A stretch of 7,376 nt of DNA from contig LUCD01000065.1 in NCBI GenBank assembly GCA_001593925.1, forward strand, positions 1 through 7,376, read 5' to 3'. Under the pieces are notes generated by a model. The model saw nothing but the letters and a program-made list of their open reading frames with translations. It did no database searches and had not been told where the DNA came from. Source of the DNA: Candidatus Bathyarchaeota archaeon B26-1. Its GTDB lineage: Archaea > Thermoproteota > Bathyarchaeia > Bathyarchaeales > B26-1. The stretch's first letter is position 1; each line of letters begins with the position of its first letter. A program made the position numbers and the translations under genes. This document shows, one piece after another, positions 1 through 5,456 of this stretch.

Positions 1-224
1 GGGAAAACGGGTTAGCCCCGGCGATACCGGAAGACCTCGACAACCTCCTGAAGAAAGCTGCAAGGCTGAAGGCACACCTAGAACGACATAAAGGTGACAA
101 ACATAACAGGAGGGCTCTCCAACTCGTCGAATCCAAGATTCACAGGCTCTCAAGCTATTATAAGAGTAAGGGAATACTCCCAGAGGATTGGAAGCCCACC
201 TTCTCAACCCTCTACCCTAGGTGA
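1..224 (+). CDS. rps15: 30S ribosomal protein S15, archaeal type (C-terminal part)
   Basis: This is the 3' end of a gene that starts before the window. The open frame begins at position 3 and gives 73 residues before a TGA at 222-224. Archaeal/eukaryotic S15 (S13e) is about 150 residues, so roughly the C-terminal half is visible. It shows the S15 signature: an IPEDLDNL helix start, then HKGDKHNRRALQLVESKIHRL and a tyrosine pair (SSYYK), ending in a GILPEDWKP tail typical of archaeal members. S15 is a primary binder of the central domain of 16S rRNA and helps nucleate assembly of the small-subunit platform. Only 31 bases separate its stop from recJ, so the two are probably cotranscribed, and rps15-recJ-pcc1 is a recurring archaeal gene order. 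The identification is firm; only the N-terminus is missing. Confidence 0.93.
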   Translation, partial: ENGLAPAIPEDLDNLLKKAARLKAHLERHKGDKHNRRALQLVESKIHRLSSYYKSKGILPEDWKPTFSTLYPR

Positions 225-255
225 CAGCTCCCGGAAGGCTCTCTTGGGATAGGTT

Positions 256-1722
256 ATGACCGCGAAGGAAGGACAGGTTAAAGCTCTCCTTAAGTCCTCC
301 TCAGAGGCGGCAGACGTTATAAGGGAACATGTTGAAGCCGGCGGCCTCGTGAGGGTTGAGTCTCACCTAGACGCGGACGGGTTGGCCGCCGCCGGAATCA
401 TGGGTGTGGCACTGAACCGTCTTGGAGCTAGGTTTGTGATTCGCATAGAGAGGTGGCTGGACGAGCAGGTGGTTAAGGGGTTATCTACAGGTAGACAAGA
501 CTTGACGATCTTCACCGACATGGGTAGCGGATACTTAGATATACTCAGCGACGGGCTTTCCGGGAAGGACGTATTGATCCTTGATCACCACCAGCCGGTT
601 GGGGAACTCCCCGAATCCTTCATCCAGGTGAACCCGCACATGTTTGGGATCGACGGTTCACGGGACCTCAGCGGGGCCGGAGTCGCCTACTTGGTGGCGA
701 AGAGCCTTGACGAGAGGAACGTAGACCTCTCGTACTTGGGCGTTGTAGGCGCCCTAGGCGACCTGCAGGACAAGAATGAGGGGAGAAGCCTAGGAGGCGT
801 CAACACGACGATAGTTAAAGACGCAACTGAAGCCGGCCTCCTAGAGGTTGAACAGGACCTCCTGCTCTTCGGGAGGGAGACACGTCCCATCCATAAAGCC
901 TTAGCCTACACGACGAGCCCCTTCATACCCGGGATAAGCGGGGAAGAGGATAAGAGCCTAGCATTACTCTCAACTCTCGGGATAAAGACCAAAGACGGTG
1001 ATAGATGGAGAGCCCTAAGAGACCTCTCGAAGGATGAGAAACGGAGGCTCTTCTCGGGCATAGCTGAGTACGCGGCCTCTAAAGGCCTCCGGAGCGAGGT
1101 GGCTATAAGCCTTATAGGGGCCGTCTACACCCTGAAGAGGGAGGAACCGTGGACTCCTCTGAGGGACGCGAGGGAGTTCGCTATGCTTCTGAACGCTACT
1201 GGACGCATGGGAAAGAACGGCTTGGGAGTTGCGATATGTATGGGGGACCGCGGGAGATGCCTCCAAGAAGCAAACCGGGTCTTAGAGGAGTATCGGCTCA
1301 CAATCACGAAGTATCTGAACTGGCTCGCCGAGAACCCGGACAGAATAGAAGAACTTAACAACATATACGTCGTCCACGGGGGGACCTCCATCGACGAGAA
1401 GGTGATAAGCACGATCTCAACGATGATCCTCCCGAACCTACCGAACCCGGAGAAACCCCTGATCGCCTACTCCCTAATCCCCGAAGAAGACTACATAAAG
1501 GTCTCGGCTAGAGCATCCTACCCCGCGATCGAGAAGGGCGTAAACCTAGGTGAGATCCTCCACTCCGCATCCGAGAGGTTCTCGGGGGAGGGCGGAGGAC
1601 ACGACGTAGCGGCTGGAGCCTACATACCGGCCAGAGAAGCCGAGTCCTTCATAAAGTATGTGGACGACCTTGTCGGAAGGCAACTCTCTAAGGGAGAGAA
1701 GAGAATTGGAGATGGAAGCTGA
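256..1722 (+). CDS. recJ: RecJ-like DHH-family single-strand exonuclease (archaeal GAN/RecJ type)
   Basis: The product is 488 residues, the usual length for archaeal RecJ-like proteins. The N-terminal DHH phosphoesterase domain carries all the metal-binding motifs: SHLDADG (H37, D39, D41), TDMGSG (D88), the signature LDHH (D110-H112) and GALGDLQD (D169). A C-terminal DHHA1 domain ends with a GEGGGH loop (446-449) that contacts the nucleic acid or phosphate. Intact motifs point to an active Mn2+/Mg2+-dependent nuclease rather than a catalytically dead Cdc45-like protein. Known family members degrade single-stranded DNA or RNA, and some (GAN of Thermococcus) bind GINS beside the MCM helicase. 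The ATG at 256 follows a GGGATAGG purine stretch, with spacing too short for an ideal ribosome-binding site. The gene lies 31 bases after rps15, and its end overlaps pcc1 by 11 bases. The exact substrate and polarity cannot be read from sequence. Confidence 0.9.
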   Translation: MTAKEGQVKALLKSSSEAADVIREHVEAGGLVRVESHLDADGLAAAGIMGVALNRLGARFVIRIERWLDEQVVKGLSTGRQDLTIFTDMGSGYLDILSDGLSGKDVLILDHHQPVGELPESFIQVNPHMFGIDGSRDLSGAGVAYLVAKSLDERNVDLSYLGVVGALGDLQDKNEGRSLGGVNTTIVKDATEAGLLEVEQDLLLFGRETRPIHKALAYTTSPFIPGISGEEDKSLALLSTLGIKTKDGDRWRALRDLSKDEKRRLFSGIAEYAASKGLRSEVAISLIGAVYTLKREEPWTPLRDAREFAMLLNATGRMGKNGLGVAICMGDRGRCLQEANRVLEEYRLTITKYLNWLAENPDRIEELNNIYVVHGGTSIDEKVISTISTMILPNLPNPEKPLIAYSLIPEEDYIKVSARASYPAIEKGVNLGEILHSASERFSGEGGGHDVAAGAYIPAREAESFIKYVDDLVGRQLSKGEKRIGDGS

Positions 1723-1963
1723 GATTCTCCTGACGTATAAGGGGCGGCGTGAGGCTGAGGCTGTAGCTAGAGCCGTCTCTCCAGACAACGTCAAGGTGCC
1801 GCGAGGCCTCTCAATAGAGACGAGGGCCTCCGACGGGAAGGTCTTCACAACGATCTCGTACAGCGGGGATAAGATTGGAACCTTCATCTCGACGATAGAC
1901 GACCTCTTGAGCTGCGTAACCGTGGCTGAAAGAGCCTTCTCCGCAATCAAGAGGAAACGTTAA
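1712..1963 (+). CDS. pcc1: KEOPS complex subunit Pcc1
   Basis: This is a small protein of 83 residues, the typical size of archaeal Pcc1. It starts with a beta-strand (MEAEILLTY), continues with a helix rich in Glu/Ala and a PDN turn, and ends with the family-characteristic STIDDLLSCVTVAERAF segment near residues 60-75. Pcc1 dimerises and joins Kae1, Bud32 and Cgi121 in KEOPS, which transfers threonylcarbamoyl to A37 of ANN-decoding tRNAs (t6A). I chose the ATG at 1712 because family members begin right at the first strand. An in-frame TTG at 1706 would add only two residues and sits better spaced after the purine run AGGGAGAG at 1691-1698, so it is a real alternative. The start overlaps the end of recJ by 11 bases, suggesting translational coupling. 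The rps3ae gene often found next to pcc1 in archaea is not here; a convergent gene follows. Confidence 0.86.
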   Translation: MEAEILLTYKGRREAEAVARAVSPDNVKVPRGLSIETRASDGKVFTTISYSGDKIGTFISTIDDLLSCVTVAERAFSAIKRKR

Positions 1964-1971
1964 GCCGCTAC

Positions 1972-1995
1972 CCGGGAAGGCTCATCCTTCCCCGG
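1972..1995. terminator. Hairpin between convergent pcc1 and hdrC-like gene
   Basis: CCGGGAAGG (1972-1980) can pair with CCTTCCCCGG (1986-1995), giving nine base pairs with one bulged C at 1993 and a five-base loop. The hdrC-like stop codon (1982-1984, minus strand) lies in the loop, and the pcc1 stop ends nine bases before the stem. The symmetry means the hairpin would form in both transcripts. No clear U-tract follows on either side, so a classical intrinsic terminator is not shown. It could mark or protect both 3' ends, or be chance in a GC-rich stretch. Confidence 0.4.
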
Positions 1996-2509
1996 AGAAA
2001 CCCGTCATCGCCGAGACCTTTGAGAGGCCCTCAACCCTGCCCTTCGGTAGGGGTGGAAGCCCAAGCGCCTCCCTCTTCTTGAACCTTATCTTCGGTATTC
2101 TGTAAGCGTAACCTGTAGACAGAATATTCTCAACCATCTTCTTGTAGGCTTCCGGGATGAAACCCTCAGAAACGGCTATGTTCCTAAGCACCCTGAGGAC
2201 GGATGAGACCTCAACTCCTTGGGGACACCGGTCGGTGCAGGTGAAGCAAGCCGCGCAGAGCCAGAGCGTGGCGCTTGAGAGAACAGCTTTCTTGAATCCG
2301 AGCTGGGCCATACGGATTATGTGCCTAGGCCTGTAAGAACGGGAGAACCTAGCTATGGGGCAGCTCGAGGTGCATGTGCCACATTGAAAACAGAGTTTGA
2401 GCGTCTCCCCACCCGGAGAATCCATAACCTCATACTTAAATTTAGGGTCAACCCTCAAAGCCTTGACGACGCTCTCGGTCTCCTGAGTTTCTTTCTCCTC
2501 TCCGGACAA
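1982..2509 (-). CDS. Stand-alone HdrC-type double [4Fe-4S] protein
   Basis: The product, counted from the TTG at 2509, is 175 residues. It resembles subunit C of heterodisulfide reductase (HdrC), which passes electrons between an electron-bifurcating or membrane partner and the cysteine-rich HdrB. Two complete ferredoxin-type motifs are present: CFQCGTCTSSCP (C40, C43, C46, C50) and CAACFTCTDRCP (C85, C88, C91, C95). Other HdrC hallmarks are DPKFKYEV before the first cluster, YRPRHIIRMAQLG between clusters, and the LGLPPLPKGR tail. No HdrB, HdrA or FlpD gene adjoins it. The start is uncertain: there is no in-frame ATG before the first cluster region other than the one at 2425, and a TTG at 2539 (185 residues) coincides roughly with the transcription start predicted from the TATA box, so it could be a leaderless start. 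Related modules occur in GlpC/GlcF-like oxidoreductases, but the length and tail favour HdrC. The true partner is unknown. Confidence 0.82.
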   Translation of the reverse strand: MSGEEKETQETESVVKALRVDPKFKYEVMDSPGGETLKLCFQCGTCTSSCPIARFSRSYRPRHIIRMAQLGFKKAVLSSATLWLCAACFTCTDRCPQGVEVSSVLRVLRNIAVSEGFIPEAYKKMVENILSTGYAYRIPKIRFKKREALGLPPLPKGRVEGLSKVSAMTGFSGEG

Positions 2510-2557
2510 GGGGGCGTCCCAACCGTTTACTTGGAACAAGAACCATAGCCTCGACCG

Positions 2558-2566
2558 TTTATAAAA
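2558..2566 (-). promoter_or_regulatory. TATA box for the hdrC-like gene, nearly symmetric
   Basis: On the minus strand the site reads TTTTATAAA, preceded by GGTAAAC, an A-containing stretch resembling a BRE. With archaeal spacing of about 26 bases, transcription would start near 2535, close to both candidate TTG starts of the hdrC-like gene (2539 and 2509). The same bases read TTTATAAAAG on the plus strand, so the element could in principle also drive the DUF362 gene with a leader of over 100 bases. The upstream flank on that strand (CGACCG) is a poor BRE, so the minus orientation is preferred. Confidence 0.6.
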
Positions 2567-2690
2567 GTTTACCGTGAAGGCCGGTCTGCCGCCTGTGTGG
2601 GACACCCGGTAACCCGGGGAGGAAAGGCTGTAAGAAGGAAAAATGTTATTGGATAGGTTTGAGAACCTTCCCAATTAACTATACGCTTTC

Positions 2691-2698
2691 GGAGAGGG
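2691..2698 (+). promoter_or_regulatory. Ribosome-binding site deciding a TTG start
   Basis: GGAGAGGG ends five bases before the TTG at 2704 and matches the archaeal anti-Shine-Dalgarno. It is the reason for choosing this TTG over the upstream in-frame TTG at 2659, which has no comparable site. The ATG at 2700 is out of frame. Confidence 0.6.
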
Positions 2699-2703
2699 AA
2701 TGG

Positions 2704-3948
2704 TTGAAGTCTAAAGTTTCGGTTGTCAAGATTCCGTTGAAGAGTTGGGACGAAGAGGTTTTTGAGGGGGTTCGTAGGAGCATAGACCTGATAGGAGGTC
2801 CGGAGAGGTTCGCTAAACCGGGGGAGAAGGTTCTCATAAAACCTAACATAGTTTTCGGCGACCGTAGATGGAGCGTCGACAGGAGGGTTCTTTACAGCGT
2901 GGCCAAGATCTTTGTGGACTTGGGGTGCGACGTTGTGATCGGGGAGAACCCCCTCGTCAACACAAATTCTAGGGAAGAGTTTGAGAAGTACGGGATGGAG
3001 GATGTTGCAAAGAGGGCTGGAGCCCGATTCGTCGACTTCAGGAGAGACGAGCATGTAACGGTCAAGGTTGAGAACGCTAGGGGATGCGAAACCCTAAGGA
3101 TAGCCAAGACCGTTCTCGATGCGGACTGCGTCGTCAGCGTCCCCGTGATGAGGGCTCACGGCCTCTGCATGGTCTCGCTTAGCATAAAGAACCTTTGGGG
3201 AACCATTCCTCCAACCCAGAGGCATATAGGCCACAGGAAGAGCTTGAACTGGACCTTGGCCGAACTGAACAAGATCGTGGGGACGAAGCTCGCGGTTATA
3301 GATGGCACAACGGTTATGGGTGCACCCCACGTCGGACTTAAACCTTTAGGCGTGATAATAGCCGGGGACGACCCCGTTGCAACAGACTCGATCGCAACGA
3401 TAAGGATGGGATACGACCCGTACCGCATAGAACACATAAGGTACACGCATGAACTCGGGGTTGGGGAGATCGACCCCGAGAAGATCGAGATCGTAGGTTC
3501 AACCCTCGAAGAGATCAGGGAGATAGGGCGGAAAGAAGGACGGAGAATCTTCAGGCTTAAGGGTTACAACACGGACCCTCGGAGGCTCTTGAAGAGGGCT
3601 AGGAACGTGGAGGTCGTCATGGGGAACCCGTGCTCGAGCTGCCTCTATAAACTGATCGTGGCGATAAAGGGTCTAGGAATAGACAAGATATCTGAGGGCC
3701 CGGAGATGGCGATCATAGTAGGCCCTGAAGCCAAGCCGGTTCCGGGGAAGGTTAACATCATCCTCGGAGGATGCCTCAAAAAGTATGCTGACCAAGGAAT
3801 CTTCGTTGACTTCTGCCCAGTATACGACCAAGACGTGAAGCAGGGGATACTCATGGCTCTAGGTGAGATTGAAGAGCCTAGGTGGCTCTGGGAGCGCACA
3901 CTTGAGAGTTACCGGAAGAAGGAGGATGAGAGCCTACCCGGCTTCTAA
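2704..3948 (+). CDS. DUF362 family protein with four-cysteine C-terminal region
   Basis: The product is 414 residues from the TTG at 2704; this start puts MKSKVSVVKI at the N-terminus, as is usual for the family. The DUF362 domain spans about residues 1-260. Recognisable segments are GEKVLIKPN, the DADCVVSVPVMRAHG strand, LSIKNLWGTIPP, VIDGTTVMGAPH and the DDPVATDSIA motif. Many DUF362 proteins carry a ferredoxin domain; this one does not, but its C-terminal part has C310-x2-C313 (NPCSSC), C357 (LGGC) and C371 (DFCPVY), a plausible ligand set for an iron-sulfur cluster or metal. No signal peptide or membrane segment is seen, so it should be cytoplasmic. The biochemical function of DUF362 is not established. 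It is divergent from the HdrC-like gene and lies 26 bases ahead of a phosphatase-like gene, with which it is probably cotranscribed. Confidence 0.83.
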   Translation: MKSKVSVVKIPLKSWDEEVFEGVRRSIDLIGGPERFAKPGEKVLIKPNIVFGDRRWSVDRRVLYSVAKIFVDLGCDVVIGENPLVNTNSREEFEKYGMEDVAKRAGARFVDFRRDEHVTVKVENARGCETLRIAKTVLDADCVVSVPVMRAHGLCMVSLSIKNLWGTIPPTQRHIGHRKSLNWTLAELNKIVGTKLAVIDGTTVMGAPHVGLKPLGVIIAGDDPVATDSIATIRMGYDPYRIEHIRYTHELGVGEIDPEKIEIVGSTLEEIREIGRKEGRRIFRLKGYNTDPRRLLKRARNVEVVMGNPCSSCLYKLIVAIKGLGIDKISEGPEMAIIVGPEAKPVPGKVNIILGGCLKKYADQGIFVDFCPVYDQDVKQGILMALGEIEEPRWLWERTLESYRKKEDESLPGF

Positions 3949-3950
3949 GA

Positions 3951-3960
3951 GGAGAGGAGG
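3951..3960 (+). promoter_or_regulatory. Strong purine-rich ribosome-binding site before the phosphatase-like gene
   Basis: GGAGAGGAGG matches the archaeal anti-Shine-Dalgarno strongly, but its end is 14 bases before the ATG at 3975, longer than usual. No closer in-frame start exists in the gap, so the ATG is kept. It begins just after the DUF362 stop (3946-3948). Confidence 0.45.
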
Positions 3961-3974
3961 AGCGTCAACCCGGA

Positions 3975-4304
3975 ATGACCAAGAAGGTACTCTTCGTCTG
4001 TAGCGGCAACCTTGACAGAAGCCCTACGGCTGAAGCCCTCCTGAAGGGAAAGGAAGGCTTCGAGGCCAAGTCGGCTGGAATCCTTTTAGGCGCTAGGAGA
4101 AAACTCTCGAAGGACCTGATCGACTGGGCGGACATAATCTTCGCCATGGAGGATATCCATAAGGAGGCTGTCCTGAGAATCTGCCCTTCAGCCGAGAAGA
4201 AAACCTTCGTCCTGGGAATCCCAAACCTGTACGTTAGGGGCGACCCGGAGCTTGTGAAACTCTTAAAGGAGCGGATATCGGAGTACCTCGATGTCGACTG
4301 GTAG
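3975..4304 (+). CDS. Small LMW protein-tyrosine-phosphatase-like protein (COG4551-like)
   Basis: The product is 109 residues, shorter than classical low-molecular-weight phosphatases (about 150) but normal for the compact COG4551-type predicted tyrosine phosphatases. The N-terminal strand and P-loop read VLFVCSGNLDRSPTAEALL, giving the C-x5-R-S signature with nucleophile C9, phosphate-binding R15 and S16. AKSAGILLGARR, DWADIIFAME with H62 following, and DPELVKLL also match the compact family. In the family as I recall it, the segment before DPELV reads roughly LDIPDEY and carries conserved aspartates. Here it is LGIPNLY (80-86), with Gly and Asn in those places, so the usual general acid may be missing or supplied elsewhere. 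It could be a slow phosphatase, an arsenate-reductase-like enzyme or a phosphate-binding protein. It probably shares a transcript with the DUF362 gene and converges on dph2 with a 10-base gap. Confidence 0.78.
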   Translation: MTKKVLFVCSGNLDRSPTAEALLKGKEGFEAKSAGILLGARRKLSKDLIDWADIIFAMEDIHKEAVLRICPSAEKKTFVLGIPNLYVRGDPELVKLLKERISEYLDVDW

Positions 4305-4314
4305 ATGAAACACC

Positions 4315-5334
4315 TTAAAGGGCCTTCTTGAACCATCCTCCCTTGAGCAGTTCCTCCCAACTGGTCTTCCCAAGCATCACGAGGGCCTCCTCAACCGTTA
4401 AGACGGGTCTCCGAAAGATCGAAGCTTCGTCGAGGGAGACCCTTGGACAAGCCGTGTTCACGAACGCCTCTATAGACGGGAACTCTTGGAGGGCCTCGGA
4501 TGTAATCTCCCTCATAGCCAGTAGAACAGCCCTTTTCCCGGCTTCCTCCAAGTGTCTCTTGATCTTGATCGCGGAGTTCAACGCTGTCTGCCCGCTCTTC
4601 AACCCAACTATCACCCCGAAGCTCCCCGCCTCCTTGGCTTGGGAGATACTCATCCACCTTTGCCTGATCACCTTCTGGACTTCCTCTTCGCGGATGGGGT
4701 AGGCTCTCCCCTCGTAGGGGTTGGCTACGACGACCGGCTTCCCGGTGGCCAAAGCCAACCCTAAGGCGTGGAACCTCCCCCCTCCGAGGAAGAGGAAAGC
4801 CTCGACATCCCTCGAGACCGCCTCCGCATTACTGTAGTTGCACCCCACAACCTGCCCCGGATACTTGAGCTCCCCCGCATCCCCAACCATAACGGTCTTA
4901 CCCGCGGCATTCAGTAGGGCCCTAACCTTGTCAAGATCGTGGACGTGCTGGACAACCGTCGATAGACCGATCACGCTCCACCCTTCTAGGTGCTCTAAAG
5001 CGTCCTCAACCGACCTTTCAACGTCGATCATGGCCCTAGCCTCCACGTAGATGATCGGAACATTCGTAGAGGCCGGAGGAGCCATCTCGGTGTGACCGTA
5101 GTGGAATATGAGGTCCGCTTGGAGCGCTCCAGCCTCGCAGATCGGCAGGTCGCAGGCTCCGTAGCATGGGTCCGCGGATATTATTGGAAGCGCTCCAGCC
5201 TCCTCAACTATCCTAGCTAGGCGGAGGGCTTTGCTCTTCAACCCCTCAGGTAACTGTATCAGAACCCTTCTAGCTCCGCGTCTACGTATCTCCTCCTTGA
5301 GCCTCTCCTCTTCGAGGTCGAATATATCCTCCAT
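4315..5334 (-). CDS. dph2: Diphthamide synthase Dph2 (2-(3-amino-3-carboxypropyl)histidine synthase)
   Basis: The product is 339 residues, matching archaeal Dph2 (about 340). It catalyses the first step of diphthamide synthesis: a non-canonical SAM cleavage transfers a 3-amino-3-carboxypropyl radical to the target histidine of elongation factor aEF2. Archaeal Dph2 works as a homodimer, with one [4Fe-4S] cluster per subunit held by one cysteine from each of three domains. These are visible as C61 (YGACD), C165 (VVGCNYSNA) and C296 (NTACPRVS), with spacing close to the Pyrococcus enzyme. RVLIQLPEGL (24-33) and FLGGGRFHALGL (183-194) are further family motifs. The frame extends upstream to a TTG at 5412, but family members begin at the MEDIFDLEEE-type segment, and GGGAG lies just before the ATG at 5334. 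Two extra cysteines (C57, C66) flank the first ligand. The gene lies 122 bases downstream of ppsA on the same strand. Confidence 0.94.
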   Translation of the reverse strand: MEDIFDLEEERLKEEIRRRGARRVLIQLPEGLKSKALRLARIVEEAGALPIISADPCYGACDLPICEAGALQADLIFHYGHTEMAPPASTNVPIIYVEARAMIDVERSVEDALEHLEGWSVIGLSTVVQHVHDLDKVRALLNAAGKTVMVGDAGELKYPGQVVGCNYSNAEAVSRDVEAFLFLGGGRFHALGLALATGKPVVVANPYEGRAYPIREEEVQKVIRQRWMSISQAKEAGSFGVIVGLKSGQTALNSAIKIKRHLEEAGKRAVLLAMREITSEALQEFPSIEAFVNTACPRVSLDEASIFRRPVLTVEEALVMLGKTSWEELLKGGWFKKAL

Positions 5335-5410
5335 AATCTCCCAACCTTCCCATGCAACCTTAATCAACAACCATGCCAGAGGGAAGAAAACTTCAGAGCA
5401 CCATTTACTC

Positions 5411-5430
5411 AATAAACAAGAGAGAATAAG
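5411..5430 (-). promoter_or_regulatory. T-rich tract between ppsA and dph2: possible terminator and/or TATA-like site
   Basis: On the minus strand, about 27 bases after the ppsA stop, there is a pyrimidine-rich run that ends in GTTTATT. Archaeal RNA polymerase often stops at T-rich non-template tracts, so it could end the ppsA transcript. Its last part (5411-5416) is TATA-like and would place a start near 5387, giving dph2 a leader of about 50 bases. No hairpin or good BRE is present, so neither role is firm. The remainder of the 122-base gap shows nothing else. Confidence 0.28.
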
Positions 5431-5456
5431 GTGTTGGTAGTCTTGCTAGGTTGCTT

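Larger units (their letters stand above)
2510..2703. promoter_or_regulatory. Divergent intergenic region between the hdrC-like and DUF362 genes
   Basis: This stretch of about 190 bases holds no credible gene. It contains a strong TATA element and, nearer the plus-strand gene, a purine-rich segment (2617-2645) and a weak AT-rich site around 2639-2650 that could be the DUF362 TATA box. A start site near 2672 would then give a leader of about 32 bases. No operator repeat or riboswitch fold is evident. Confidence 0.5.

Noticed and set aside
1546..1950. Minus-strand open frame of 134 codons over the recJ/pcc1 junction
   Set aside because: It is antisense to two well-supported genes (GGGH loop of RecJ and all of Pcc1) and its translation shows no recognisable motif.
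2580..2640. Possible structured RNA or operator from GTGTGGGACAC and repeated CCCGG
   Set aside because: The inverted repeat is only four pairs and does not extend; the CCCGG repeats are too short to mean more than GC-rich composition.
2510..2674. Longer N-terminus for the HdrC-like protein, up to position 2674
   Set aside because: The extension would translate through the TATA box and beyond the likely transcription start, and HdrC proteins begin shortly before the DPKFKYEV segment.
2659..2703. Upstream TTG start at 2659 for the DUF362 gene
   Set aside because: It has no ribosome-binding site, whereas the TTG at 2704 follows GGAGAGGG and gives the N-terminus typical of the family.
2569..3054. 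Minus-strand open frame of 161 codons across the divergent promoter and the start of the DUF362 gene
   Set aside because: It would cover the TATA region and run antisense to conserved DUF362 sequence; its translation has no family features.
5335..5412. N-terminal extension of Dph2 to a TTG at 5412
   Set aside because: The added residues are hydrophobic and unlike any Dph2 start, they overlap the TATA-like site, and the ATG at 5334 matches the usual start.
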